Of a DNA stretch of 64,000 nucleotides, positions 45,201 through 56,011 are shown in pieces. The DNA lies in contig CM043944.1 of the NCBI GenBank assembly GCA_014529385.2, positions 178,593,740 to 178,657,739 on the forward strand, given 5' to 3'. Numbering within the stretch: the first letter of the stretch is position 1; the number at the start of each line of letters is the position of its first letter. The position numbers and the translations under genes were made by a program. The notes under the pieces were generated by a model. It saw only the letters and a program-made list of their open reading frames with translations, ran no database searches and was not told the DNA's origin. This DNA is from Adiantum capillus-veneris. Taxonomy: Eukaryota > Streptophyta > Polypodiopsida > Polypodiales > Pteridaceae.

Positions 45201-45931
45201 TAGATTAGGGTCTTAAAACCTGGATGACCAAAGGTTAAAAACTCGATGAGAAAAAAGTACCTTTGGTATACGCTCTTATTGGAGTTGAGCCTTTGGACTT
45301 GAAGTACTTGTCATGCAAGGTGAGTGCTTGGAAGAAACAAAGGAAGAGTGTCTAATGCAAGTGCCAATTATGGGACACTCTACATGCATATGAAAATTTG
45401 TCGAACAAAAACATGTAATATAAGAGATGAACTCGATGGGTGCTTCAAGGAATAAATGTAGCACATGTCACATCAAAGGATGTCTCAATAGCTTTCATGT
45501 TTCAAAGAAGGGTTTTTGATGTAGAAGCTTCTCCACTCATACCTCATTGTGATGAGTGCATGAGTGCCTTTTGAACTTCCTCCTTCACTTACCACTATAC
45601 TACAATGACTTGGACTCTTATGCTCACCTATACCAGCATGAGTGACACAATATAAATACGCTCAACTCTTCCAGCTTGAGGAATACCTAGAATAGCTAAG
45701 ATGCTTAGACCATAGAGAATATTACATGAAGGTTTGGGACTAACACCTCGCTCATTTAGTGGCTTAGCTGCCCGACTCTGATTTTTATGCCATGTATTTT
45801 TAATGGCGACTTGGGATTACCTGTTCAAGGCCAAAAACCCAGTTCCATAAGTTTTGGGAATTTAGAACTCTACCATTGTGTTGGTCTTTGGATGCCACCA
45901 TTTTGTCGATTAGGCTGGCATACTTTGGCTC
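45201..45931. other. Right flank of element C, no gene recognised
   Basis: AT-rich sequence without a convincing frame. On the minus strand it lies downstream of the element F repeat domain, so it may be F 3' sequence. No LTR edge was identified. Confidence 0.3.
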
Positions 45932-47060
45932 CTATTGACTTGCTTGTTGTATGTTGTCACTACTTTGTGACCCAAGTTCTTTAGTTTTTTTAGAGACTGA
46001 TCTAGCCTTTGCTTTATCTCGCATGACAAGCGGTTGTTGATGTGTTTGGGTTCTTTGTGATTGATTTCCCACTAGTGATTTTGGAACCCATCCTGTTTTT
46101 TTTCCTTGCATGACCATCGTTTGAATTTTCTCCTTTTGTGCGATGACTTGATGGACACTAGACTTCGGTATCCATATCTGATGATTTTGTTTGTAGAAGC
46201 CTTGATTTTGGAGTTGATGACGAGGTATCCATCTATAGATTGTAGTAGCCTTGGTTGCAATTGGCTTATGTTGGATGTTGCTTGTCTTTGCTTGCTTTTG
46301 GACCGAAGCTTGTGCTGCCTAATTTCTCTTGGTTGTTCCACATTGAGCTACACTTTTTAATAACCATATTTGAGTGTTACCGTCATAAAATCCTTGCGCT
46401 TCGAGTAACTTGACTGGAATTATCCGTTGTTTCACCTGTTTTTCTTGGGTAACTTGCCTAGCATCTGACTTTGGTACGCAAACTTGTCGCATTTCTTGCT
46501 TAGAAGGTCTTTTCTTTTGCCTTTTGTGGTTTTTATTTCTTCTATTTGAGTTGTTTGTCTTGTGTTGATAGCACATCTTGTTCTTTGTAGAACACGTTGG
46601 TTGAGGTGGGTAGGTCCAAGCTGTTACTTTAGGCGTTTTGGCCCAAACATTAGCGTTTCCTTGGAAGTAGCACTGAGAAGTGATTAACTCATTTGATGCT
46701 ACCTACCCTATCACCTTTTGCTGTTGTGGTTGAACCCGTGCTTCATGTATCCAAACTGGGTCTTTGACTTTGATGTTCTCTTTGGATACTAACACTTGGT
46801 TTGTTCCCTTCGGCTTCTTCTTGATCCTTCTTTGTGATGGAAACTTTGGTTGGTAGACTTTTCTTTGGTTTCCGTTGCATTGTTGATGGTTTGGCTCTTG
46901 ATGTAGAGGCTTCATGGGAAGATTGATGGAAGCTCGTTGAGGGTAAAGTCGTCTTGCGAGGTTTATATACTTCAATGTTTACCTTTGCTTTACCTTTTTG
47001 CACAATGGTTGGAAATTTCTTCTTCGCATGGGTATGAGAATCTTCATGGATTCTTACCAT
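45932..47060 (-). pseudogene. Element F: basic region with repeated QGFY-IW-PK motif
   Basis: From about 46975 to 45932 the minus strand stays in one frame interrupted by a few stops (for example TAG near 46320). The protein is rich in Lys, Gln and Thr. It contains at least three copies of a motif of about 20 residues: ELITSQCYFQGNANVWAKTP (46690-46631), VKLLEAQGFYDGNTQIWLLK (46413-46352) and RHQLQNQGFYKQNHQIWIPK (46222-46159), plus a shortened TGWVPKS. A frame 47060-46743 overlaps the start. I do not recognise the domain; its position after gag/protease suggests an accessory retrotransposon product. Confidence 0.5.
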
Positions 47061-47102
47061 TGTTGTTGAAGCTTTTCCTTGTGGTTGAAAGAAGATGTTC
47101 CT

Positions 47103-47736
47103 TCATCTTTCTGTCAGAATCAGACTCTCTTCGATATAATGGGAGTCAATTATGTGGAAAATATCCTTATACTCCTTGGTACTCAACTTGAGTACAACTT
47201 CTACCACTCCAAAGCTAGGAATTGGCATTTTTGAACTTGTGTAAATAATCTCCTCTAGCTTGGTGATTGGCGGCTTTCCCATCATTATCCACGTTTCATA
47301 AGACATTAGATTCTTTGTCACTTTTGTCACATCTTTCTCCGCGTATACTGAATTTGATCATCATAGGAGACAATCGATCTTCCTCCTTGTCCCTATTCTT
47401 CTTTTGATCTTGTATTTTTTGAACATTTGACGCTGAACTTGGAAACTTTTTTCCTTCATCTGCTTTTATTTGCACTTTTTCTAGAGTCGGCTTCTTTGAT
47501 ACAACTTTTGTTGATTCTTCACGTATGTCAATGATGACATATTCTTGTGGTTTCTCTGCTTTCTTCGTTTTCACTTTTGCCTCATGCTCCATGATGTAGC
47601 CATCTATCTCAAATTTTTTTCTTTCACACTCACAAACCTCGTTAGCTTCCTTCAACACCTTTATTGTAAACAAGGGATTTATATCATAGCCATCTTCATC
47701 GCAAAATTTGGTGTTCGTCACCTCATTTATGCACAC
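47103..47736 (-). pseudogene. Element F post-protease region
   Basis: Frames 47736-47296 and 47330-47103 contain FCDEDGYDINPLFTIKVL and a Lys/Glu-rich stretch. The first motif matches FCNEDAYDIIPIQMMSVL in element G (about 54600), showing that F and G share this non-enzymatic segment between protease and RT. Function unknown. Confidence 0.5.
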
Positions 47737-47760
47737 ATCAAGAGTCGCTAGTATTTGTTA

Positions 47761-48947
47761 CCATCCAAAGGGTTCAAATAACTCCTCTGGAAATGGTTCC
47801 TTAGTGTAAGCTTCATCTTCTATTGAAGGCTCTAGGATGCAATCTTCCTTTCTAAGACTTCCACTTTCCAGGAGCTTCGTACATTCAAATATGCACTTTG
47901 CTTTTTAAATCAGTTGTGGAGTTTAATTCTTCCCCCGGGGTTCACTCTACATCTCTATAACTATGATCTTTGACACTAATTTTCGTAATGACCTCTTTGT
48001 GTCTCAGATAGATATACCATAGCCCCACTCTTGTACCATTTTGAGCTGACACATGAATGGTCTCCCCAATATGATGTCAAAGTTGCTTCTCTTGTCAAAA
48101 TTCATTATGGCAAAGGTATGATCATACTCTATGCCACACGAGGATACAATGATTTGTTCTAATATTCCTCATACTATATGCCACATGAGGATACAATGAT
48201 TTGTTCTAATATTCCTATTGGTCTCTCAATGTATCCATCTGCTAATTGCAGTTTCATTCGAGTTTTGTAAGAGAAGGCTTTTCCCATTTTTTCCATATTT
48301 CTTTGGTTGTAATGGCATTCCTGCCCCACTATCTAATATAGCAACCGTCTTTACACCTTTGTACTCAAGTGGTAAGGTGGTGTTTCCTTCTTCTCCTTTA
48401 CAGTAGTCACCCACCTTATTTAGTAGTACTGGCTTTGTCTGTGGTTTCTTAGGCAAGGTGTCATCCATGTTTTTGTCCGCAAGTTGGTAGTGTGAAGGGA
48501 TTTTCAACCCCATGTTTCCAGGTTTTTGCTCATTTGGCCCCATAGATGCAGTCTAATTTTTAGTAGCTTTGAGAGATAAAGTGTGCATTTTGTAGGAGAA
48601 GACATCGATTTTTGCAAGCTCTTGGTATCCATCATTTTTGGTGTGGCTTTCCACTGGGAAGGTACCATTTTAACCTCCGATTTTGCTTTGAGTTCTCCTA
48701 TGAAAGATGGAAAAGTCTTTAGAGAGCATGGTTTACTCTCTTCAGATGTAACAGACCCGGCATCTCCATATAGAGATCGTATATCCCCTGGGAAAAATTT
48801 GTGATCCATGTTTAGATCAGGGTTAGGTGCTGACTTTAAAGTAGCACTACTATCTTTTTGGTTTCTAATAGATTTCCATAAGGATTGTGGCCAACACGGT
48901 TCTGCTACCTCCAAAATTGGCATTACTGCTTGTGAGCCCGGCCCCAT
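47761..48947 (-). pseudogene. Element F aspartic protease region
   Basis: GEEGNTTLPLEYKGVKTVAI leads into the active site LDSGAG (about 48340). Further on, degenerate pieces read ILGRPFM and WGYGI. The same order is seen in element G. A 47-bp tandem duplication at 48123-48216 shifts the frame. The upstream part (48947-48504) includes CTLYLSKLLKIR, comparable with CTLTLGELLKLR in G. Confidence 0.65.
48123..48216. repeat. 47-bp tandem duplication in the element F protease
   Basis: Two units starting at 48123 and 48170 (CATACT(C/A)TATGCCACA) differ at a few bases; the 47-base length breaks the protease frame. Confidence 0.8.
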
Positions 48948-49000
48948 CTGTGGTATTGGCTACTTCCCTTGTATCTAAAGGTGTCTCAACTCCCGACTTG

Positions 49001-50960
49001 TCATGGGTTGTTTACAATACTATGACTTTCCAATACTTGGACTTTTTTGCAGATTAGCACCTCCGTTGTCGGAGCATCTGGAACATGTGGTTCCATAAGA
49101 GCTTGGGCCTTTTGGATGAGCTCCTTGCACATTTGCAACCTCTTTTTTTCATACCCCGGGTGAGGGTACATTAGCCATCTATGATCATGGGTTTGGTTGG
49201 TCTTTAACCTAGCATCATAAGCTTTCAAGATCACATCCAAAGGTTCAAAGGTTTTGTGACCAAGACTGAACCTCTCCAGCTAGTCTTTGACTCTTTACGT
49301 CTCTTTGCATTTTTCTTGCTTTCTTGCTCTTGTCTAAGATGTTCTCTTATTTGATTCAATTTAGTTTCTAAAGTTGTTTTCTCCTTCAGACTCTTCGCTT
49401 TCATTTTGTCTTGTTTGGCTTTCCATGATTTTCTTCCTGTTCTCACCAATAGGTTTTTGATTTTTGTTTGAATAGGCAATGTGCCTTCCTCAGCTAGTTT
49501 GTTTTTGGTAGCTTCTTTAGCTTGAGCTCGAGTCATCACGTTTAAAGGAATTGCAGGCTCTACCTCGAATCCGCTTGAAGAAGGCATTACGCCTACAATA
49601 TTCATTGTTGCTTTTCCTTTGTAGTATGGATTTTTAGCACAATGTTGGCATAAACGATCTGTCCCACAACCGTCAAAATACAAGTAATTCTATTTGTGGA
49701 CCCTGTTTGTACAACTTCATGCCTAATGATCACCTCCACACTCATAGCATGTACCTTCTTGTTTCCTAGCTGGTGATCCAACCAATGGTTGTTTTAGCCT
49801 GGTAATAATATTCTTTTGAACCATATTCTTGATTGTCTATGAACATGAGCGCATTCGCATCCATGGAGTACTAATTTTTCATGGGTTGTGGCACGTGCAC
49901 TGACTGAGTGTAGTTGAATACTACTCTATCATCATACTGAAGAGCTGGTTTTTGCCCTATCACACGTTGTGGCTTTGGCTGAGTGCTACACCATGGAGTG
50001 GAATGATCCCCTCCACATGTACTACATCTCCTCAATTGAGGTTGTTGTACAATAAGGTTTTGTTTGTAGCCTTGGTTTATTTTTCTAATTATCCCCTCAA
50101 CCACTTGATCCATGATTGGTTCCCATGGAGTTTGAACATCTCTCTTTGTTGTGGGATTTCTCTTTGGAGAAGAGTCACTACTAATTGTGTTGTATGTATC
50201 TTCAGTCACCTCTCCGTAGGCCTTGCAATTGCTAACTAGATAAAGAGCTTCTCTAGTGACTTGATCAAATGTCGTGCATCCTTTCAAATGTAGGTCTTTT
50301 GTGAGAGTTTCATTCCTCAAGCAATCTCTCATCTTGCGATAGCTTTGTTATAGGACATCTATCTATGTATTGTTTAAAGCCGCAGCAAAGCTTCCTTCAC
50401 TCTTTCATTCTTTTTCTGTTTGAATGCGTAGATTTGGGACACTATGTTGTGTTTGATCTTCCTTTTCAAGAACTCCTCTACAAATTCTTGTAAGAGTTGT
50501 GCTATGTTGGAAAAATAATCTCTATTTAGTGGTTGGAACCAAGTCAAGGCTGTTCCTTCCATTGTCAACCCAAATCTCTCATACTGAGTATGAAAATCTG
50601 TAATCTTTTCAGCTCTCAAAACTTGTTTAAAGAGAGAGACATGAGCATATGGATCCTCCGACCCACTGTACTTTGTCTTGACATAGTGATCCACTTGATA
50701 TGGTCTTAATCATTGTGGTTCAATCACCAATCTAACCAATTTGTGGTCTCGTGGAAAGACGTCTCTCGTCCTCTTCTCTAGTCTTGAAGAGAATCTTGGT
50801 GGAATCCTCTCAAATAGGTACTCTGGTATCGTTTTTGACTGAAAGTAAGTACAGATTGGAACCCTTGTATGTGTATTGTTCTAAGTCAATTGGATCAACA
50901 AGTATATACTCACGTCCATACTTATCTACCATCAAAACTTGCACTCCGTTGGCACCTGTA
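49001..50960 (-). pseudogene. Element F Gag
   Basis: Pieces in order: VDKYGREYILVDPIDLEQY (about 50927-50870), YSGSEDPYAHVSLFKQVLRA and FGLTMEGTALTWFQPLNRDY (50694-50374), a CCHC-like knuckle CSTCGGDHSTPWC (about 50020), a second Cys cluster DRLCQHC, and MTRAQAKEATKNK (about 49535). Each has a counterpart in element G Gag, so F and G belong to one family. The true N-terminus is missing because the gene is fused to G integrase at about 50960-51000. Frames are broken by stops and shifts. Confidence 0.7.
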
Positions 50961-52355
50961 TACGTGAATCAAAAAGCTGTCTTGTTTCCACTTTTGTGCA
51001 TAGATATGAGGTACAGCAGTTAGCCTTTGCTCGTCTAGCTTTTCCAAATCTTCATGTCTTTCTGAGAATTCATGTCCAGTCCACTCAAGAGTTTGTGCTA
51101 CCCTTAAGGTCGGCAATAGAAATTCTATTGGCAGTATGGCATCAAGACCATAAACAAGGTTAAAGGGTGTAGCATTTAAAGCCATTTTGAATGAAACTCG
51201 ATAAGCCCATAGAGCAGCATGGAGATTCATTTCCCAGACTGTCCTTCCTGAACTAACCACTTTGGTCAGTACCGAGCTAAGAATTTTATTCGTATGCTCA
51301 GCTTGTCCGTTGGCTTGTGGGTGATAGGGTGCTGATTTGTTATGGATAACCATAAACTCATTAAGCAAATACTCGATTACCTTGTTGAGTAAATGAGTTC
51401 CTCGATCACTGACAATCTCTATTGGCAGTCCATACCTTGTGAATACATACTCATATAAGAATGCAGCAGTGGTTCTGGCATCATTCTTTTGGGTTGCTTT
51501 AGCCTCGGCCCACTTGGTCAAATAGTCCGTAGCTACAATGATATATTGAGCTTGGGTTCTATAAGCAGATGGTTGTATTGGTCTAACAAAATCTATACCC
51601 CATTTTGTGAAGGCGCTAGCCCCCATCATTGATCTTAAGGGCATGCTGTCTACTCGTGTTGGCATTTTTGCCCGTTGACAAGCATCACATCTTCGAACAT
51701 ATTCTTTGGCATCTGCAAAAAGTGTTGGCCACCATATGCCTGCCCTCAAGATTGCTCTTGCGGTGGTCTCACCAGAAAAGTGACCTGCAGCTAATTCAGC
51801 ATGTGCTTGTTCTATAATCGGAATATACTTGTTTTCATTTGCACAAAGATGCAAATGTTGATCCTTACCTCTCCGATACAATTGGTTCCCAATGAGAGCA
51901 TAGTCTCGTGCTTCCGTTTCAATTGGTCTTTGATGGCGTTTACTCATATCCTCAGGAAATGTTTGGTTTGATAAGTAAGTAACCAAATAGTTAATCCACT
52001 TAGAAACAGGTGACATTTGAAAAAATGTTACATGAGGAATGGATGGTTGTTTCTGACATTGAGGACAATCTTTTACAAAAGATTGAACATTTCTTCTCAT
52101 AGTCGGCCAAAATACTCCAAGTCTTAAGATTCGTTGCATAGTTTGGTCTTCCGTAGAGTGAAGTCCTACTATGGTAACATGTGCTTGACTTGGGTACTGA
52201 TCCCTTTCTTCAGGGTTAATGCATAAAAGCAATATCCCATCTTGATTTCTTTTATATAGCCTCCCAGCTAGTAATTGATACATAGCCGATTGCTCGATTA
52301 AATCAACTGTGATAGGAAGTGGTGAATCCACTTGAGCTATTGTAATCAATGACAC
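50961..52355 (-). CDS. Element G integrase with two tandem zinc fingers (C-terminus lost)
   Basis: A 477-codon open frame (52355-50922; its last dozen or so codons lie in the fusion) encodes the integrase. It has two H2C2 zinc-binding modules with identical spacing: H59-x6-H66-x30-C97-x2-C100 and H185-x6-H192-x30-C223-x2-C226. The catalytic core follows, D255 (WGIDFV), D317 (IVSDRG) and E353 (GQAEHT), with D-D-35-E spacing, then LNATPFNLVYGLDAILPIE. The normal C-terminal tail is missing: after YAQKWKQ the sequence changes to element F Gag. RNase H is upstream in a different frame. It probably cannot act without its tail. Confidence 0.8.
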
Positions 52356-53778
52356 AATTTTTTCCGACCATCTAGTATCATTTCCACAGAGAACAAATAG
52401 GCATCTGATAGATCATCATCTACCCCTTTAGGTGATTCCCCTGAAACAATCCTGGACAAATGATCTGCTCGTTGATGTGTAGTGCCTTTTTTTACAACCA
52501 TAGTGAAATCAAATTCGAGAAGAATAATGAACCATCTCACTATTCTTCCCGTGCTGCATGGCTTGTTGATCAAACATAACAAAGCTTGGTGGTCCACAAA
52601 GAACACAAACTTGTTGGCCAATAGGTAATGTCTATAATTTTTAACGGCATAGATCATTCCTAGTGCTTCTATTTCAGTGGTGGTGTAATTCTTTTCTGCC
52701 ATATTTAGTCGTCATCTAGCATAAGAAATAGGAAAGTCAATTTTCCCATCTCCTGGTTGGGCTAGTATACAACTAATAGCAAAGTTTGAAGCATCTACGT
52801 GCACGTGGAATACCTTATCCCAATCGGGTGCTTTCAATATTGGAGCTGAGGTGAGAGCTTGCTTTAGCTTCATGAACGATTCTTCACATGCCTCAGTCCA
52901 TTCAAAGTGTGTAATCAAGCTATACATGGGTTTTGCAATTACAACATACATGTAGATAAACCATCGGTAATACCCACAATGTCCCATGAGGGCTTGTACC
53001 CCTTTAACTGTTGTTGGTCTAGGCAAATCAGCAATGACATGAATCTTTTCAATATCGGTAGCTATGCCATTTTTAGACACTATGTGTCCAAGGATTTTCC
53101 CTTGTCTTCCCATGAATGTGCACTTTTCAGGGTTTAAGAAAATTCTGCAAAGTCTACATTTCTCGAATACCTTTTTGAGGTGTTCAAAATGATCAGCTCG
53201 GATTGACGAATGTACGCATAAATCATCCATGTATACTAGAATTTTCGAAGATACTCTTTGAAAGCATGGCTCATCAGTCTTTGAAATGTGGTTGGAGCAT
53301 TAGTTAACCCAAATGGCATAACTTGATAGGCAAATATACCCCATTCTGTTGCAAAAGCAGTTTTATGCTCATCTTTTGGGTCAGCCAAAAGTTGATTGTG
53401 TCCCGAAAAGCCATCTAGGAAGTTGTAAGCTTCTTTTCCTGCCACTCATTGTAAAACGTGCTCAATTATCGGAAGAGGAAAGTTGTCTCTAATGGTAGCT
53501 GCATTCACTTTTTTGAGATTAACGCACACTTGTAATTTCCCATTCTTCTTAGGTACTACCACAATTGGGGACACCCAATCAATGTGTTCAATTTTGTAAA
53601 TGAATTCAGCTTCCTTTAGTTTTTCAATCTCTTCTTTGATCTTCCTGGAAAATGTTTTGTTATAAGTGTATGGTCTCTGTCTACTTGGTTTCGCATAATC
53701 TCTCATGGGTATGGTATGTTGGCAGATTTTTGGATCAACACCCTTGAGATCCTTGTAAGACCAAGCAAAGATATCCCG
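52346..53778 (-). pseudogene. Element G reverse transcriptase and RNase H
   Basis: The first part (53706-53236) has WVSPIVVVPKKNGKLQVCVN, LDGFSGHNQ and WGIFAYQVMPFGLTNAPTTF, with one TGA at about 53445. A frameshift near 53235 leads to the active site VYMDDLCVHSS and the thumb (53230-52712). RNase H continues past a TGA at about 52712 in the same frame: FHVHVDASNFAISCILAQ, AEKNYTTTEIEALGMIYAVK, FFVDHQALL, THQRADHLSRI. There is no second archaeal-type RNase H, which separates G from elements B and D. Confidence 0.8.
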
Positions 53779-54793
53779 TTATTCCTTTAACAAGCTTAGC
53801 AAAAGCTTTTCTTCTTCTTCTGTTAGGTTGTTCGCAATGTAAGCCGGTCTAGGCTCTTCTCTTGGTTCAGCCAAGTCTACCCTTTTAGCAGTTTCAGGGC
53901 CTTCGTAAGACTTGCCTTGTTTCCGTAGTTCCCTAACCGGTTGTTCGATTATGATTTTCCTATCTTGGAGAGTATACTTTTTGTAATGGGATGGAACATG
54001 CATTACATCCTTACCATCCTCTTCCGTGATTTCCATTTCGGTAGTGTATATCTCCTTTAGAGATTTTTTTCAACTCTTGATATTTCTTTTTCCCCTCGAC
54101 TCTGGTCATGAGTGGTTTTTTATCCTGATGTTCTTCGTGAGTAACCTTCCTTGTTTTTCTCAATGTCTGAGAAATTTTTGAGTTTTCGTTTGAAGGATAT
54201 CTACCAGTTATTTTGTCCTTGACACAATCATTAGCATCTATCTGCATCACGAATTGTGTTTTACTGGAGACTGATGGCATAGGTCGTGCTTTCACAATTT
54301 TAGTGTCCCTCTTTCTTCTATACCATTTTTTATCTTCTTGATTTCTGGTTTGGAAAGTCAAAAAAAAATTCCTCCCTTCCCCTTAAGAGTAGTTCAACTC
54401 TCGTATGTTCTTTTTCGGATCCCGAATCTTCTGAGGTAGCTTAGTGTTCATCCAACTCATTAGTTGCATCGTAATAGAGGTCCGAAAAGACTTGTTGAGC
54501 TTTCATCAAGTCCTTTGTCTCCTCATCCTTGTTTTCAATATTAAGGACTGACATCATTTGGATGGGAATTATGTCGTAGGCATCCTCATTGCAAAATTGA
54601 GTAGGCATAGATGTATTCACGCATACATCCATCGTCGCTAAAATTTGATTCCACTCGAATGGTTTGAATAAATGTTCTGAAAAGGGTTCAAGTATGTAGG
54701 CTTCGTCTGTACGGTCCCTTTCTAGGATACATTCCTCTCGTCTTAAGCTTCCATTTTTTGAAGCTCCGCACATCCAAATAGGAGTGTCTTTGT
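53779..54793 (-). pseudogene. Element G protease-RT linker
   Basis: Three frames follow one another (54773-54441, 54361-54011, 54036-53779). They contain EAYILEPFSEHLFKPFEWNQ, CNEDAYDIIP, and an acidic segment ending EEEEKLLLSLLKE just before RDIFAW, the usual RT N-terminus. Frame changes occur near 54790 and in a T run near 54365. No enzyme motif is present. Confidence 0.55.
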
Positions 54794-56011
54794 TTAGCCA
54801 AGATGAAGTTTAGTTTCAGCCGAAGAGACTGAATCAAACTCTTGGATGGGTGTTTTCAAGACGTCTCTATAGGTGTGGTCTTTTATATTGACTCTTGTTA
54901 TAGATCCCACCTGCTTCAAGTACAGATAGTCATTTCCCCAATCTTGGATAAGATGTACCTGTTGCATGAAAGGTCTTCCCAATAGGATTTTATAGTTGAG
55001 TTTTTTTCCAAAGTCTACTATGGCAAAACTATGTTGATATTCAATTCCATAGGAGTTGACTATCACTTTTTCTAGTAGCCCTAATGGTCTTTCAATGTGT
55101 CCGTCAGCCAACTGCAATTTCATTCGTGTTTGTCTAATGGCTAGCTGTCCCCAAAATTCCCATAATGCTTTAGTGGCTATGGCTATGCCAGCTCCACTAT
55201 CCAGTATTACCACGGTTTCAATGTCATTATACTTCACTGGGAGGGTACTGTTTCCTTCTTCCCCTTCATAATATTCTCCGACTTTGTTCATAGGAACTGA
55301 TCGAATATCTTTGTTTTTCGTTTCATTTTTTGAGTTTCCCAGATTCTTAGAGATTAACCCCGTTATCCCCATCTTTTCTAGGGTTTTTTGCAAATCGTTT
55401 CATAAGTATGGCCTAAGTTTCAACAGTTCTCCCAAAGTAAGAGTGCATTGGATAGGTGTAGACATGATTGAATGAATGTTGTCTACGTCTAGGGTCTATT
55501 TGGCTCTTTTGACTTCAGTGGTTTTGCAAATGATAGATTCATCTTCGTTATCTCCCAAGTAAGAAGGTAATGTTTTTAATGTCATTGGTTTAGATATTCC
55601 TGAAGCCTCTGATCTGCAATCCCCGTATAAGGATTGTATATCCATGTTTATATCAGATGGTAGGTTATCGAACCAAACTTCCTCTATAGGAGCCGACTTT
55701 AAAGTTAGGCTCCCATCATTGATCTCCCTTACCTTTTTCCATAAGTGTCCTGGCCAGTCTTCCTCTACGAATGGAATTCCTTATAAGGCATCTTCACTGT
55801 CCGACACTATGAGCTCTGGTTCCTTCGTTTCAGGGTGGGGTTCTGCCACCACATCGGATTTTGTTTTCGTTTCTTCTACCGCAAGCTCTTCTGGTTTTGC
55901 AATACTTTCAAGCTTGGGTTTCTGTTTGTCCAACATTTCCTGCGTGATTCTTACCAAATTTTGATAAGCTTCCAGCTTAGTTACTTCCATGTATGGAGAT
56001 GGATAGTTTTT
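54794..56011 (-). pseudogene. Element G aspartic protease region
   Basis: The open part (55393-54794) has GEEGNSTLPVKYNDIETVVI and then the active site LDSGAGIAIA, followed by MKLQLADGHIERPLGLLEKV and the flap/helix region YKILLGRPFMQQ. Upstream (55990-55400) the same frame continues through several stops, with CTLTLGELLKLRPYL. The intact catalytic DSGA suggests a relatively recent loss of function. Confidence 0.75.

Noticed and set aside
31451-50960. Idea that element D pol and element F gag are one element split by element C
   Set aside because: F gag and protease match G, whose pol has a single RNase H, whereas D pol has the dual RNase H of the B type; the parts probably come from different families.
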